From Paenibacillus xylanexedens (GTDB lineage: Bacteria > Bacillota > Bacilli > Paenibacillales > Paenibacillaceae): a stretch of DNA of 64,000 bases. Under the pieces are notes generated by a model, which worked only from the letters and a program-made list of their open reading frames with translations, was not told the origin of the DNA and searched no databases. Shown piece by piece: positions 55,995-64,000 of this stretch (the first letter of the stretch is position 1; the number at the start of each line of letters is the position of its first letter). Made by a program: the position numbers and the translations under genes. The stretch is taken from contig NZ_JAGIKV010000001.1 of the NCBI RefSeq assembly GCF_017874615.1, positions 62,001-126,000 on the forward strand, written 5' to 3'.

Positions 55995-56645
55995 TTATTC
56001 AATTCGTTCCAGATTCCCGTTGGCATCCATCTTGAAACGTGTCTTAAGTTCCTCTTCTTCTTCGGACAAAAATGCGAGTCTGCGAGCCCGATCCATAATC
56101 TGAATCAAAGCTTTGTAGTCGTCATTCACCACACGGTAATCCGTCTGTACTTCATTCACTTCCTTGGAGAGACGGTCATTCTCAAGACGTAGTTCAAGCA
56201 ATTCATCTTCTTTCTCCCGAAGCTCCTTCTCCAGCATCTTGAGTTGACGACTACTCTCCTGCACCGTTCCCTTCCATTGTCGCAGGAAGCGGATTACTGC
56301 ATCCATCGATAATGAATCGTCTGAGATCCCATCTGATTTGTACAGATGTTCTTCAGTGTCCAGTGTAGACAGTGCTGCAACCTGCGGTCCGAGCATAGCT
56401 GGTTGCTTTCTGAGATAACTTCGTTTTTGTCGTTGTGCCTTGGCGTTACTGATGGCAGAATCATACTTTTTACGTACACAACTGTTCCAGCGAAAACCGC
56501 ATGCGGCAGATGTTCTGCCTATTTTTTCGCCCACCTCTTCAAAAGCGGCCAATTGTGTACTGCCTTCACGAATATGACGCAAAGTAACCTCAGCCAATAT
56601 CAAATCGTCTTCTGTACTCCAAGCATCCTGTCTCACTGCAGTCAT
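55995..56645 (-). CDS. RsfA-family sporulation transcription regulator
   Basis: The 216-residue protein has an N-terminal Myb/SANT-like domain (RQDAWSTEDDLILAEVTLRHIREGSTQLAAFEEVGEKIGRTSAACGFRWNSCVRK) and a C-terminal coiled coil (KMLEKELREKEDELLELRLENDRLSKEV). RsfA and its paralogue GerR (YlbO) act in Bacillus sporulation in the forespore and mother cell; the position next to panE fits GerR/YlbO. The ATG at 56645 follows GGAGGG by nine bases. Confidence 0.88.
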   Translation of the reverse strand: MTAVRQDAWSTEDDLILAEVTLRHIREGSTQLAAFEEVGEKIGRTSAACGFRWNSCVRKKYDSAISNAKAQRQKRSYLRKQPAMLGPQVAALSTLDTEEHLYKSDGISDDSLSMDAVIRFLRQWKGTVQESSRQLKMLEKELREKEDELLELRLENDRLSKEVNEVQTDYRVVNDDYKALIQIMDRARRLAFLSEEEEELKTRFKMDANGNLERIE

Positions 56646-56884
56646 GCTATAATACCCTCCTAACAACATCCTAAAATAACCGTCCGCATTACCGGAAGCC
56701 CGGTATGTGAATTAGGTATAAAAGCTGCTTCATTCATTCTTATGCCTCTCATAGAGTTCATAGAATTGATTTCATACTAAAATGTATTTCCACATTCAGG
56801 CTTGCTCATACGTGACATACGTAAAACATATCCCTCTATACTTACTTTGAGCAAAAAAAGAATTCGCTTTCATATCCAAATTTG

Positions 56885-56913
56885 TTTACACGTTTTTCCT
56901 TTCCCGGTATAAT
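56885..56913 (+). promoter_or_regulatory. Sigma-A promoter of the DUF2626 gene
   Basis: TTTACA (56885-56890), a 17-base spacer and TATAAT (56908-56913). The start codon is 47 bases further on. The rest of the 314-base intergenic region (56646-56959) holds nothing else I can name. Confidence 0.85.
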
Positions 56914-56959
56914 GTTGTGTAGACAATCTATGAACGTACTTAGGAGAGGAGGATTTACC

Positions 56960-57196
56960 GTGGCACGCATGTTTCGGGTACTCGGGTTCTTCACGCTTGC
57001 AATTGGCCTGATGGCTTTTGCGGGAGATCTGGTCGAAATGGCTTTGCTTTTTTTCCTGCAGACTGCGTTTTTTGTCATTTTGGGATACTTGAAATTTACC
57101 GAGCGAACGTACATATTGCTCTTCTGGGGTTATATGATCGTAACATTCACGGGGTTCAGCTACTGGACCGTATTCGAAATGGGTTTGCCGCTCTAA
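56960..57196 (+). CDS. DUF2626 membrane protein
   Basis: The 78-residue protein starts with GTG at 56960, seven bases after GGAGG. It has two hydrophobic segments with conserved MARMFRVLGFFTLAIGLMAFAGDL, YLKFTERTYILLFWGYM and YWTVFEMG. It matches the DUF2626 family of bacilli (such as YqgY), which has no known function. Confidence 0.85.
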   Translation: MARMFRVLGFFTLAIGLMAFAGDLVEMALLFFLQTAFFVILGYLKFTERTYILLFWGYMIVTFTGFSYWTVFEMGLPL

Positions 57197-57380
57197 TCCA
57201 CCTGCAGCATCAAAGTGATCCGATATCTGTCGGGTTGCTTTTTTGTTGTGTTCAGATTAAATGAATGTTCATGGTGTTATGTAACCACTAAGGATATTTC
57301 ACGTATTTGTTTCATATATTGTCTGGAAGACAACAAGCCTGTACGATTGTCATTTAAGAAGTGGAAAGGAGAATGGATCG

Positions 57381-58460
57381 GTGAAACGTCAACACGGCAT
57401 TTCCGCCTTTATATTATGCATCATTTTATTCCTCCAGCTACCTTTAGCCTATGCCTACGGAGAGTCTTCACCTGAGGATACACGTGAGATATTACAAAAA
57501 AGTCTATCCATCGTTGAAATCGATCATGAGATCGAACGCATCGCCGAAAGGCAGAAGCAGCTAGCTCAACAATACGAGACATTATCCGTCCAGCTTCAGG
57601 AACAGGAAGAGCAGATACATATTCAGCAAGATCGGGCCGGAGCTGTAGTGAGGTCCTACTACACAGGAGAACGCGACAGCCTCCTCATGACGGTCCTGGG
57701 AGCCAGGTCATTCAAAGACCTGTTTGTACTGTATGATTATTACCAGATTATTATCGGACGGGATCAGGCTGTGCTGGACAAGTATCAGGACCGTTATCGC
57801 AACCTGCAACAGACTTCCACTCAGATTCGTCAGACTACAGCAGAATTATCCGAAATGAAGGCTAATCTTCAGAAGCAGCGGGAACGTGTAGTCGCCTTGC
57901 AAAAAGAAGTGGATGCCCAAATAGCCACCAGCGGAGATGCGGCAGCGATTCAGAAACTGATGGATGAATTAACCCTTTATTGGGAGAATATCGGCATCTA
58001 TGAGGTGAAACGATATTTCAAAGCATTGGCATCTGCCATGCAGAACCTGCCTGATTTTATCCAAAAACAAAACGGAGGCATATCCACGACTGGAACAACG
58101 TATACGATTCGAATTGGGCAGGATGAGCTTAATGCATTTCTGCGTTCCCAGAATTCAATCTTTGAAGACTTTGCCTTTCAGTTTAACCAGGATAAGATTA
58201 TAGCTTCCGGTCAGCGGGATCAGTTGCAATTAAGCATCGAAGGACATTATACGGTAGAAAATGAACCCAAAAACTCCATTCGTTTTCATGTGGACAAACT
58301 TGTATTTAACCAGCTTGAATTGCCAGACACCACTCGCCGAATGCTAGAAAGAGAATTTGACCTTGGGTTCTATCCACAGAAAATCCTGTCGTTTGTCAAA
58401 GCAACCGATGTTTCAACAAGTGAAGGCGTACTGGAAGTAAAACTAGCTATATCATTTTAA
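57381..58460 (+). CDS. Secreted coiled-coil protein with unknown C-terminal domain
   Basis: A 359-residue protein starting with GTG at 57381 after AAAGGAGA. Signal peptide MKRQHGISAFILCIILFLQLPLAYAYG (cleavage near residue 26), then a long coiled coil (about 35-200) of the type in CwlO/PcsB N-terminal parts, including VVRSYYTGERDSLLMTVLGARSFKDLFVLYDYY, which matches the family's hinge segment. The C-terminal 150 residues (YTIRIGQDELNAFLRSQN...LKLAISF-type beta-rich sequence) look like a lipid- or ligand-binding fold and contain no NlpC/P60 catalytic motif. It may be a regulator of wall hydrolases. I cannot assign a function. Confidence 0.8.
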   Translation: MKRQHGISAFILCIILFLQLPLAYAYGESSPEDTREILQKSLSIVEIDHEIERIAERQKQLAQQYETLSVQLQEQEEQIHIQQDRAGAVVRSYYTGERDSLLMTVLGARSFKDLFVLYDYYQIIIGRDQAVLDKYQDRYRNLQQTSTQIRQTTAELSEMKANLQKQRERVVALQKEVDAQIATSGDAAAIQKLMDELTLYWENIGIYEVKRYFKALASAMQNLPDFIQKQNGGISTTGTTYTIRIGQDELNAFLRSQNSIFEDFAFQFNQDKIIASGQRDQLQLSIEGHYTVENEPKNSIRFHVDKLVFNQLELPDTTRRMLEREFDLGFYPQKILSFVKATDVSTSEGVLEVKLAISF

Positions 58461-58462
58461 AG

Positions 58463-58551
58463 AGGTTGTTGAAAAAGTCCGCTTTTGATTACGAAGGATG
58501 CCTTGTAGCATCATCAGCATCGAAGTTGAAATCCAGACTTTTTGAACACGA
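58463..58551. repeat. Short repeat with inverted ends, short copy
   Basis: About 89 bases share both ends (AGAGGTTGTT-AAAAAGTCCG and CTTTTTGAACACG) and GATTACGAAGGATGCC with the copy at 19416-19629, but lack most of the middle. It lies directly after the stop codon of the coiled-coil gene and between convergent genes. Confidence 0.75.
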
Positions 58552-58559
58552 ACTTAAAG

Positions 58560-59831
58560 TTAATTCGTCGTTCTAATACTGTCTACGTATTGATTCGCTG
58601 TAATTTCTCCCTTTAAGAATTGTTGTACTTTTTTATGAAAACGAGTTATTAGAGCATGACTTTCGGTCGTTGCAGCAGGGACATCTTGGGTGGTCGAGAA
58701 CCAGGATTGTCCCTTTGCCATGTCATAACGTCCAACGAGTTTCTCAGACTCCAAATCCAGCTCCTGTTGCTTTGCGGGCAACCGGTTAACCTGTTGGTAC
58801 CATTTCAGCTGTGTCGTAGCGGACGTCATTCCTTCAATCCATCTACTGGCCTCCTCAGCCTCAACCGAACCTGCAGTAATGACAAGGCTTCTGGAGTTTA
58901 CAGTTTCCAAGGTTTCGAAAGAAATCCGCTCCAAAGAATCTTTATCAACTTTACTCGCTTGATCCGCACTTAATAATTGAGATAACAATGATACAACCAT
59001 CGGTGTGCCGTTCTGGTCAGCAGTTGGAGAGAACTCCGAATTGGTAGACTCAAGCCTAATAAGGGGCTGAATCTGATTCATCAACTGAATCCCCTGCTGA
59101 AGATCCCCCGTTTGCGAATCTAATTGTGTTCGTTGAACTTGATCTGGTGCCATCCTCGGTTCCAAATGATTCAGCCACGCATTCGTCCCGTACATATCAT
59201 TGATGTTCATTGTAATCAAACGGATGCCTTCCGCAACGGCTTGTTGAGTAAGTTTGACCCACTGATCTTTATTGCGAGGTAATGACTCCAGACCAGATCT
59301 CTTCAGAAATGAAGATTGGGCAGCCAAAATGTACGGATCAAAATCAAAAGGCATTCCCCACTGATAACCATTCCACTCTGTCATTCCCCGTAACCCAACT
59401 ACCGTATCTCCTAGTGACTTCGATAATGTTGTTCCGTTTAACGGATACAGGTACCCTTTCTGGGCATAGTATTGCACTTCCTCACTATCCAGCAGAACAA
59501 CATCACCGTTCTCCCCTAGTGAAAATTCAAGATCCAAAACATGCTTATATGTATCCGGCTTCTCATTCCGAAGATTAATCTCTACCAGCTGGGAAGCAGC
59601 AACTTCTTTAGCTATTTTTTGAAAGGCTTGAAACTCTTCATCCGACATGGCCACTACAATCTCCAGCGGAGCTTGAGCATCTTCATTACGGGATGAAGAC
59701 CCAGGAAAAGCATTCTTCTCCTGATCGCGTTCCTGATTGAGCTGCGAACCTCTAAAGTCAAAACTCGGTGACAAGATCGTTAACGAAAGCAGCAATACCG
59801 CGAATAAAACAACCTGATGTCTACGCTTCAT
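58560..59831 (-). CDS. Extracellular solute-binding protein, family 1-like, orphan
   Basis: The 423-residue protein has an uncleaved-looking N-terminal hydrophobic segment (VVLFAVLLLSLTILSP) and no lipobox cysteine. The body (PLEIVVAMSDEEFQAFQKIAKEVA...DVVLLDSEEVQYYAQKGYLYPL...YQWGMPFDFDPYILA) resembles sugar-type ABC binding proteins. No permease or ATPase is nearby, so the transport partner is unknown. It has its own start signal (GGAGGGGAG). Confidence 0.8.
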   Translation of the reverse strand: MKRRHQVVLFAVLLLSLTILSPSFDFRGSQLNQERDQEKNAFPGSSSRNEDAQAPLEIVVAMSDEEFQAFQKIAKEVAASQLVEINLRNEKPDTYKHVLDLEFSLGENGDVVLLDSEEVQYYAQKGYLYPLNGTTLSKSLGDTVVGLRGMTEWNGYQWGMPFDFDPYILAAQSSFLKRSGLESLPRNKDQWVKLTQQAVAEGIRLITMNINDMYGTNAWLNHLEPRMAPDQVQRTQLDSQTGDLQQGIQLMNQIQPLIRLESTNSEFSPTADQNGTPMVVSLLSQLLSADQASKVDKDSLERISFETLETVNSRSLVITAGSVEAEEASRWIEGMTSATTQLKWYQQVNRLPAKQQELDLESEKLVGRYDMAKGQSWFSTTQDVPAATTESHALITRFHKKVQQFLKGEITANQYVDSIRTTN

Positions 59832-59987
59832 TAACTCCCCTCCCTGTTCACCTAGTTTTTTCCTGCAGCAATTATTGTAACAAATAAGTAGTACTCTTGT
59901 CCTACCCTGCCGAAAAACACTTTTTCAGATTTTTGCATAATACGAGCATATCGAGTTCTGTGTAATAACGCTTACTTATTTTTTCAG

Positions 59988-60015
59988 CAAAAAGCCGGCT
60001 CCAGAAGCCGGCTTC
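59988..60015 (-). terminator. Terminator of phoH-like gene
   Basis: A 9-bp GC-rich stem (AAGCCGGCT / AGCCGGCTT, 4-base loop) followed by T5 on the minus strand. Confidence 0.92.
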
Positions 60016-60052
60016 AATAACAACATTTTCCGGGAAATAAATCCCCTAAATA

Positions 60053-61387
60053 TTACAATAAATCAGCTGCAAGCTGTGCCAGCTTGGACCGTTCTCCTTT
60101 TTCGAGCATGATGTGTCCGCTGATTCCCTCTTGTTTGAACCGTTCCACGATATACGTCAGACCGTTACTGGCAGAATCAAGATACGGATGGTCTATCTGT
60201 TCGGGGTCTCCCATCAAAATAATCTTACTGCCTTCACCGACCCTTGATACAATGGTCTTCACTTCGTGGCGCGACAGGTTCTGAGCTTCATCAATAATGA
60301 TAAACTGTCCAGGTATCGATCTTCCACGAATATACGTTAAGGCCTCCACCTGAATACTGCCAAGCCCCATTAGAATTTTATCGATATCTCCGGCTTTTTT
60401 GGTGTCAAACAAAAACTCGAGATTATCATAAATCGGCTGCATCCATGGACGAAGTTTTTCTTCCTTCTCACCAGGCAAATAACCGATATCTTTCCCCATC
60501 GGAACGACAGGACGGGCGATTAACAGTTTTTTGTATTTATGATCATCCTCTACCTTAAGCAGACCTGCTGCAAGTGCCAGCAAGGTTTTCCCTGTTCCAG
60601 CTTTACCGGTGATGGTAACAAGCGGGATGTCATCATTCAAAAGCAGTTCCAGTGCCATGCGTTGTTGTGCGTTACGTGCGCTGATGCCCCAGACATTATC
60701 ATTACTGAGGAAAAGCGGCTCCAGCTTTGTTCCCTCTGTATTAACTTTAAGCAAAGCAGATTTATTGGTTCCCATCTCATCCTTGAGAATGACGAATTCA
60801 TTCGGATACAACGAATAAGACAACTGCAACGGTTTGATCGGTAAAAAACGATATGTGTAAAACTCATCAATCACTGACGGATGAACTTTTAGGGCCGTAT
60901 ATCCTGGATATAACTCACTAAGTCCTGCCGTCCGATCTGATAAGTAATCCTGTGTGAACAGACCAAGTACATCCGCTTTGATACGCACAAGTACATCTTT
61001 ACTGACAAGCACGACCTGACGCTCGACTACTTCCTTTTCATTTTCCTCAATCTGATAATTCAGTGCGACAGCCAAAATGCGATTATCATTGGACACTTCA
61101 CCAAACATTTCCTGAACTTTCACGAAACTCCGATGATTCAGCTCTACTTTCAGATTACCTCCATTAGCCAAAGGTACCCCGCTGTGCAAGTGGCCCAGCT
61201 CACGTAATCCATCTAACAGTCTGGATACATTACGGGCATTACGCCCAATTTCATCGGCATTTCTTTTTTTGGAGTCGATCTCCTCCAGTACAACCGCGGG
61301 AATGATTACCTCATGTTCCTCAAAGGCAAATATGGCATTGGGGTCATGCAGAAGCACGTTGGTATCCAATACAAAAATCTTTTTCAT
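60053..61387 (-). CDS. ylaK: PhoH-family PIN-ATPase (YlaK)
   Basis: The 444-residue protein joins an N-terminal PIN nuclease domain (FVLDTNVLLHDPNAIFAFEEHEVIIPAVVLEEID, with acidic residues at about 8 and 35) to a C-terminal PhoH ATPase with the P-loop GKAGTGKTLLALAAGL near residue 260 and FIIIDEAQNLSRHEVKTIVSRVGEGSKIILMGDPEQID. Such PIN-PhoH fusions have RNA helicase and nuclease activity in other species. Synteny with ylaJ and ylaL is as in Bacillus. The gene is divergent from ylaJ. Confidence 0.93.
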   Translation of the reverse strand: MKKIFVLDTNVLLHDPNAIFAFEEHEVIIPAVVLEEIDSKKRNADEIGRNARNVSRLLDGLRELGHLHSGVPLANGGNLKVELNHRSFVKVQEMFGEVSNDNRILAVALNYQIEENEKEVVERQVVLVSKDVLVRIKADVLGLFTQDYLSDRTAGLSELYPGYTALKVHPSVIDEFYTYRFLPIKPLQLSYSLYPNEFVILKDEMGTNKSALLKVNTEGTKLEPLFLSNDNVWGISARNAQQRMALELLLNDDIPLVTITGKAGTGKTLLALAAGLLKVEDDHKYKKLLIARPVVPMGKDIGYLPGEKEEKLRPWMQPIYDNLEFLFDTKKAGDIDKILMGLGSIQVEALTYIRGRSIPGQFIIIDEAQNLSRHEVKTIVSRVGEGSKIILMGDPEQIDHPYLDSASNGLTYIVERFKQEGISGHIMLEKGERSKLAQLAADLL

Positions 61388-61467
61388 TCAATCCCCTCCA
61401 AAGCGGCGTCGTTAAAGGCATGAATAGTGTGATCTTTCAGCAGCGGCATGGACAATCATGATCCCAT

Positions 61468-61496
61468 ACATAAATGTATTCGACTAGGGCAAAATA
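61468..61496 (+). promoter_or_regulatory. Possible sigma-F/G promoter of ylaJ
   Basis: ACATA (61468-61472), 14 bases, then GGGCAAAATA (61487-61496), a full match to GGNNANAATA and 4 of 5 to GYATA. A forespore promoter would suit a YhcN/YlaJ lipoprotein. The -35 match is weak. Confidence 0.45.
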
Positions 61497-61539
61497 ATTG
61501 TCAACCATTCTGAAAAACTCCAAGAAAGGATGAACATTT

Positions 61540-62235
61540 ATGAAAATATGGGTTTGCACGCTGCTTCTGATCTTTATACTTACAGGTTGCAACAGTTCCA
61601 CACGCAGCGCTTCGCCGAATCAAGGTACACATGCGAAAGGTTACGGAGGAAATGTAACAACTCAGCAAGATCAAAGGAAAGGATCTCACATGCTCAATGC
61701 ACAGGAAGATCGGATGAATCCTTCACGTTTGGACCGTCTCAATGAGAATACAGGTGAAGTCCATGATACCAACATTGCGGATGATGCACAGAGTGGCCGG
61801 ATGCCAAATGAGAAACGAATCAATCACCTTAAAGCCCTTGCCAAGCAAGTGGAAGGTGTTGAAGATGCGAACTGCGTCATACTCGGTAATACAGCCGTAG
61901 TTGGCATCGATGTTGATGGTGAACTGGAACGTGCTCGGGTGGGTACCATTAAGTACTCTGTTGCCGAAGCACTTCGCAAAGACCCCGAAGGTATAGATTC
62001 CATCGTTACTGCAGATGCAGATGTCACTGAACGAATTAAAGAGATTGGTGAACATATTCGTCAAGGGCACCCAATTTCGGGTTTTGCTTCAGAACTCGCT
62101 GACATGGTGGGACGAATTATCCCTCAACTCCCGAAAGACGTCAAAGTCCGTCAAAATCCGGATGAACCCATGAATCAAAAACAACAAATGCAGCAGCTGC
62201 ATTCATCTGACAAAAGACAACAAAAAGCCCAGTGA
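61540..62235 (+). CDS. ylaJ: YhcN/YlaJ-family sporulation lipoprotein
   Basis: The 231-residue protein has a lipoprotein signal (MKIWVCTLLLIFILTGC, lipobox LTGC, Cys17) and the family domain KRINHLKALAKQVEGVEDANCVILGNTAVVGIDVDGEL...TADADVTERIKEIGEHIRQGHPISGFASELADMVGRIIP. Bacillus homologues are in the spore inner membrane and needed for good germination. A Gln-rich tail ends it. Its stop codon lies within the terminator. Confidence 0.9.
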   Translation: MKIWVCTLLLIFILTGCNSSTRSASPNQGTHAKGYGGNVTTQQDQRKGSHMLNAQEDRMNPSRLDRLNENTGEVHDTNIADDAQSGRMPNEKRINHLKALAKQVEGVEDANCVILGNTAVVGIDVDGELERARVGTIKYSVAEALRKDPEGIDSIVTADADVTERIKEIGEHIRQGHPISGFASELADMVGRIIPQLPKDVKVRQNPDEPMNQKQQMQQLHSSDKRQQKAQ

Positions 62236-62256
62236 TCTCTCACTAGGCTTTTTTCA
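62222..62256. terminator. Bidirectional terminator over two stop codons
   Basis: AAAAAGCC-AGTGA / TCACT-GGCTTTTT forms a 13-bp stem with one mismatch. The ylaJ stop codon (62233-62235) is in its left arm and the ylaL stop codon (62243-62245) in its right arm, so both convergent genes end inside the stem. Confidence 0.88.
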
Positions 62257-62695
62257 TGGCAGCAAAAACCTGCTCATCTAATTTCTCAGCAGCACGCTGA
62301 TCATATATTTTGACATATTGAGGCACCGAGGACAATTGAGCGCCGTAAAACAGAGCATTCCTCACCGCTTCAATTGTAATGTCGAAACAGCACATATTAA
62401 ATGGAACGTCCAGCAGCGGATCTTGTCGTACCGCAGCACGTCCGTTCACTGCGTACACCGTCTCTTCTCCAAAGACAGTGACCGTAATGAGCGGATTAGT
62501 AATCATGTTATTCACTAAACGTGAACGATGATCAATTGCTACACGAAAAGTAGAAGCATTCTCCGCATAAATCCAGGAGATGGCTGTTGAAGTCGGACCT
62601 CCGGATTCTACATCCACTGTGCTTAGAAGCACAAAGGTCTCATTCTTGAATTGCTGTAAAAGAGATTCAGTTAATTGTGTGACGGCTTCGGACAT
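62243..62695 (-). CDS. ylaL: Pyridoxamine 5'-phosphate oxidase-like flavin protein (YlaL)
   Basis: The 150-residue protein has the split-barrel FMN-binding fold: LLSTVDVESGGPTSTAISWIYAENASTFRVAIDHRSRLVNNMITNPLITVTVFGE. It is the homologue of Bacillus YlaL by position next to ylaJ and ylaK. The substrate is unknown; heme or flavin binding is possible. The ATG follows AGGGGG. Confidence 0.85.
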   Translation of the reverse strand: MSEAVTQLTESLLQQFKNETFVLLSTVDVESGGPTSTAISWIYAENASTFRVAIDHRSRLVNNMITNPLITVTVFGEETVYAVNGRAAVRQDPLLDVPFNMCCFDITIEAVRNALFYGAQLSSVPQYVKIYDQRAAEKLDEQVFAAMKKA

Positions 62696-62793
62696 TCAAC
62701 CAGCCCCCTAACCTTCTTTATGCAATTCTTGTACTTGGTTTATGTTATTATAGCATACCGATTAACGTGCTTCCAATCCCAAAAGAATGAAGG

Positions 62794-63855
62794 TTATTCG
62801 CCTGAAGGTGAAGCCGTTACTTTACCTGAAAGTGTATCTTGTAATGCCTGCTTTGCATTGGCGAGTTCCGTCTCATTAATATACACATATGGACTTCTCC
62901 ACTCTCCGGTAACCGGAGTATAATGCACATCCGAAGTGGAAATGTTCCAATACGTCGAGATAAAGTTTTTCATTTGTTCCGATTCCACATCTGTCGTCAT
63001 ATTCTTGTCAACTGCACCAATCACTTTGCTGATCTTTGTAATGCCCCCAAGAGATTTCATCTGATCCAGCATGGAGTTCAGCACTTGGTTTTGACGTTTG
63101 TTACGATCAAAGTCATTGGATTCATCAGTCTTTGGATTACAATTGGATTTGCGGTAACGAACAAAATCTAGTGCTGCTTTACCATCGAGATGTTGTGCGC
63201 CTGCGACCAGATTGATATCTGTACCATCGGCTGTATCTCTATAACACATATTTTTATCCACAGTCACATCCACGCCACCCACGGCATTGACAGCATCACG
63301 GAAAGCCTGGAAATTCAGGACGGTTGTATAATTAATATCTACATCCAAATACTTGCCCATCATTTCCTTCATCTGATCCTCTGCATTTTTGCCAGTGGTT
63401 TTTTCCTGTGCTTTGAATCTTGGATAATAGGAATTCAGCTTGTTGGATTTGTACCCATCCAATTGAATACGCGTGTCTCGAGGCAAAGATACAATGGTTG
63501 CCGTCTTGGTCTCCGGATTCAACGAAGCCACCATAACAACATCCGAGAGATATGTGCCAGTTTCAGGACGGTTATCTGTGCCTAATAACAGCATCGTGAT
63601 CGGTTTGGTTGTGGCTGACATCCCGGGAGGTACCGCTTTATCGATGCCTGTATCCACGACTTGATTGTATACCCAGTACGCATATCCACCGCCTACCACA
63701 ATGGCAATAACCAATAGACTTAAAAGGATTCTGCCAAAAGCATTCATTCTCTTTTTCTTCTTAGGCTGCTTGCCATTGCCATTCTTCGATCCAGAAGCAC
63801 CCGATTGCGTCGGTGCCTGTCTCCGTGGAGGCAGTCCGTTCGAATTTGAGTTCAT
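62794..63855 (-). CDS. LCP-family (LytR-CpsA-Psr) wall polymer ligase
   Basis: The 353-residue protein has a cytoplasmic Gly/Lys-rich start, one membrane helix (about 38-58) and the extracellular LCP domain with ITMLLLGTDNRPETGTYLSDVVMVASLNPETKTATIVSLPRDTRIQL, MKEMMGKYLDVDINYTTVLNFQAF and ALDFVRYRKSNCNPKTDESNDFDRNKRQNQ. LCP enzymes attach teichoic acids or other polymers from undecaprenyl carriers to peptidoglycan. Arg residues binding pyrophosphate are present. It is preceded by an incomplete gene on the same strand. Confidence 0.95.
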   Translation of the reverse strand: MNSNSNGLPPRRQAPTQSGASGSKNGNGKQPKKKKRMNAFGRILLSLLVIAIVVGGGYAYWVYNQVVDTGIDKAVPPGMSATTKPITMLLLGTDNRPETGTYLSDVVMVASLNPETKTATIVSLPRDTRIQLDGYKSNKLNSYYPRFKAQEKTTGKNAEDQMKEMMGKYLDVDINYTTVLNFQAFRDAVNAVGGVDVTVDKNMCYRDTADGTDINLVAGAQHLDGKAALDFVRYRKSNCNPKTDESNDFDRNKRQNQVLNSMLDQMKSLGGITKISKVIGAVDKNMTTDVESEQMKNFISTYWNISTSDVHYTPVTGEWRSPYVYINETELANAKQALQDTLSGKVTASPSGE

Positions 63856-63888
63856 ATCTTCAACACCTTTATCACATCTGTTTTTGTC

Positions 63889-63926
63889 TAAATAAAAGAC
63901 AACCGCTTTCCCTAAGGAAAACGGAT
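63889..63926 (-). terminator. Probable terminator of the partial gene at the right edge
   Basis: CCGTTTTCC / GGGAAAGCGG forms a stem with a 3-base loop followed by TTGTCTTTTATTT on the minus strand, about 30 bases after a stop codon. The T-run is interrupted. Confidence 0.5.
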
Positions 63927-63945
63927 GGTCTGTACAAGACAGGAT

Positions 63946-64000
63946 TTATGAGTTTCGAGCGGCAGCTTCCGCTTTTTTCTTTTGACGACCTTCAATAAAA
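63946..64000 (-). CDS. C-terminal fragment of an unidentified protein
   Basis: Only the last 17 codons and the TAA stop (63946-63948) are inside the window. They read FIEGRQKKKAEAAARNS, a basic, Ala/Lys-rich tail. Too little is present to assign a family. It lies upstream of the LCP gene on the same strand. Confidence 0.6.
   Translation of the reverse strand, partial: FIEGRQKKKAEAAARNS

Noticed and set aside
57215-57475. An 86-codon plus-strand frame before the secreted coiled-coil gene
   Set aside because: Overlaps the start of the 57381 gene in another frame, has no credible Shine-Dalgarno and no known motif.

Overview
The window is a low-GC Gram-positive, endospore-forming chromosome segment, most likely Paenibacillus or a close relative. 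The evidence is a complete division and cell wall (dcw) cluster, the sporulation genes spoIIGA, sigE, sigG, spoVD and an rsfA-type regulator, bacillithiol synthesis (bshC), LL-diaminopimelate aminotransferase, a PyrR-controlled pyr operon and a T-box leader before ileS. Most genes are on the minus strand. No intact transposon, prophage, CRISPR array, tRNA or rRNA was seen.

Layout, left to right. 1-2683: start of the pyr operon (pyrR-pyrB-pyrC, read leftward) with its promoter and PyrR attenuator. 3081-5756: a large YhgE/Pip-type membrane protein on the plus strand. 5848-9646: a five-gene operon with a phosphoribosyl-polyprenyl-phosphate synthase of the UbiA superfamily, a HAD phosphatase, two half-size SMR/EamA transporters and a multi-spanning GT-C-like membrane protein. 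I read this as a possible pathway that makes, flips and uses a polyprenyl-phosphate-pentose. 9739-10992: dapL. 11103-13914: rluD-type pseudouridine synthase, lspA, a DksA/TraR-type protein and a DUF5665 protein. 14080-18367: ileS with T-box, and divIVA with a structured leader. 18608-22415: ylmH-ylmG-sepF-ylmE-pgeF-ylmC. 22590-25207: sigG, sigE, spoIIGA.

25460-45533 is the dcw cluster, read leftward as mraZ-rsmH-ftsL-pbpB-spoVD-murE-murF-mraY-murD-ftsW/spoVE-murG-murB-murA-divIB-ftsA-ftsZ, with an MraZ operator at its head and a sigma-H-like promoter before ftsA. Downstream come ahcY, bshC, an oligopeptide ABC transporter (oppA, then a strong terminator, then oppB-oppC-oppDF), a DUF3397 protein, panE and rsfA. 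The right end holds a DUF2626 protein, a secreted coiled-coil protein, an orphan solute-binding protein, a ylaJ-ylaK(phoH)-ylaL group, an LCP-family protein and the last 17 codons of a further gene.

How the genes work together: dapL supplies diaminopimelate; murA, murB and murC-type ligases D, E and F (murC itself is not here) with mraY and murG make lipid II; FtsW with the two PASTA-bearing transpeptidases uses it; FtsA, FtsZ, SepF, DivIB, FtsL and DivIVA organise the septum; and SpoIIGA, SigE and SigG turn the same region to sporulation. Non-coding features that stand out are two related short repeats with inverted ends, a palindromic repeat that supplies a stop codon, a GC-rich insert in the ileS leader and a probable pseudoknot before divIVA. 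Start codons were re-chosen from ribosome binding sites where the longest frame looked wrong.
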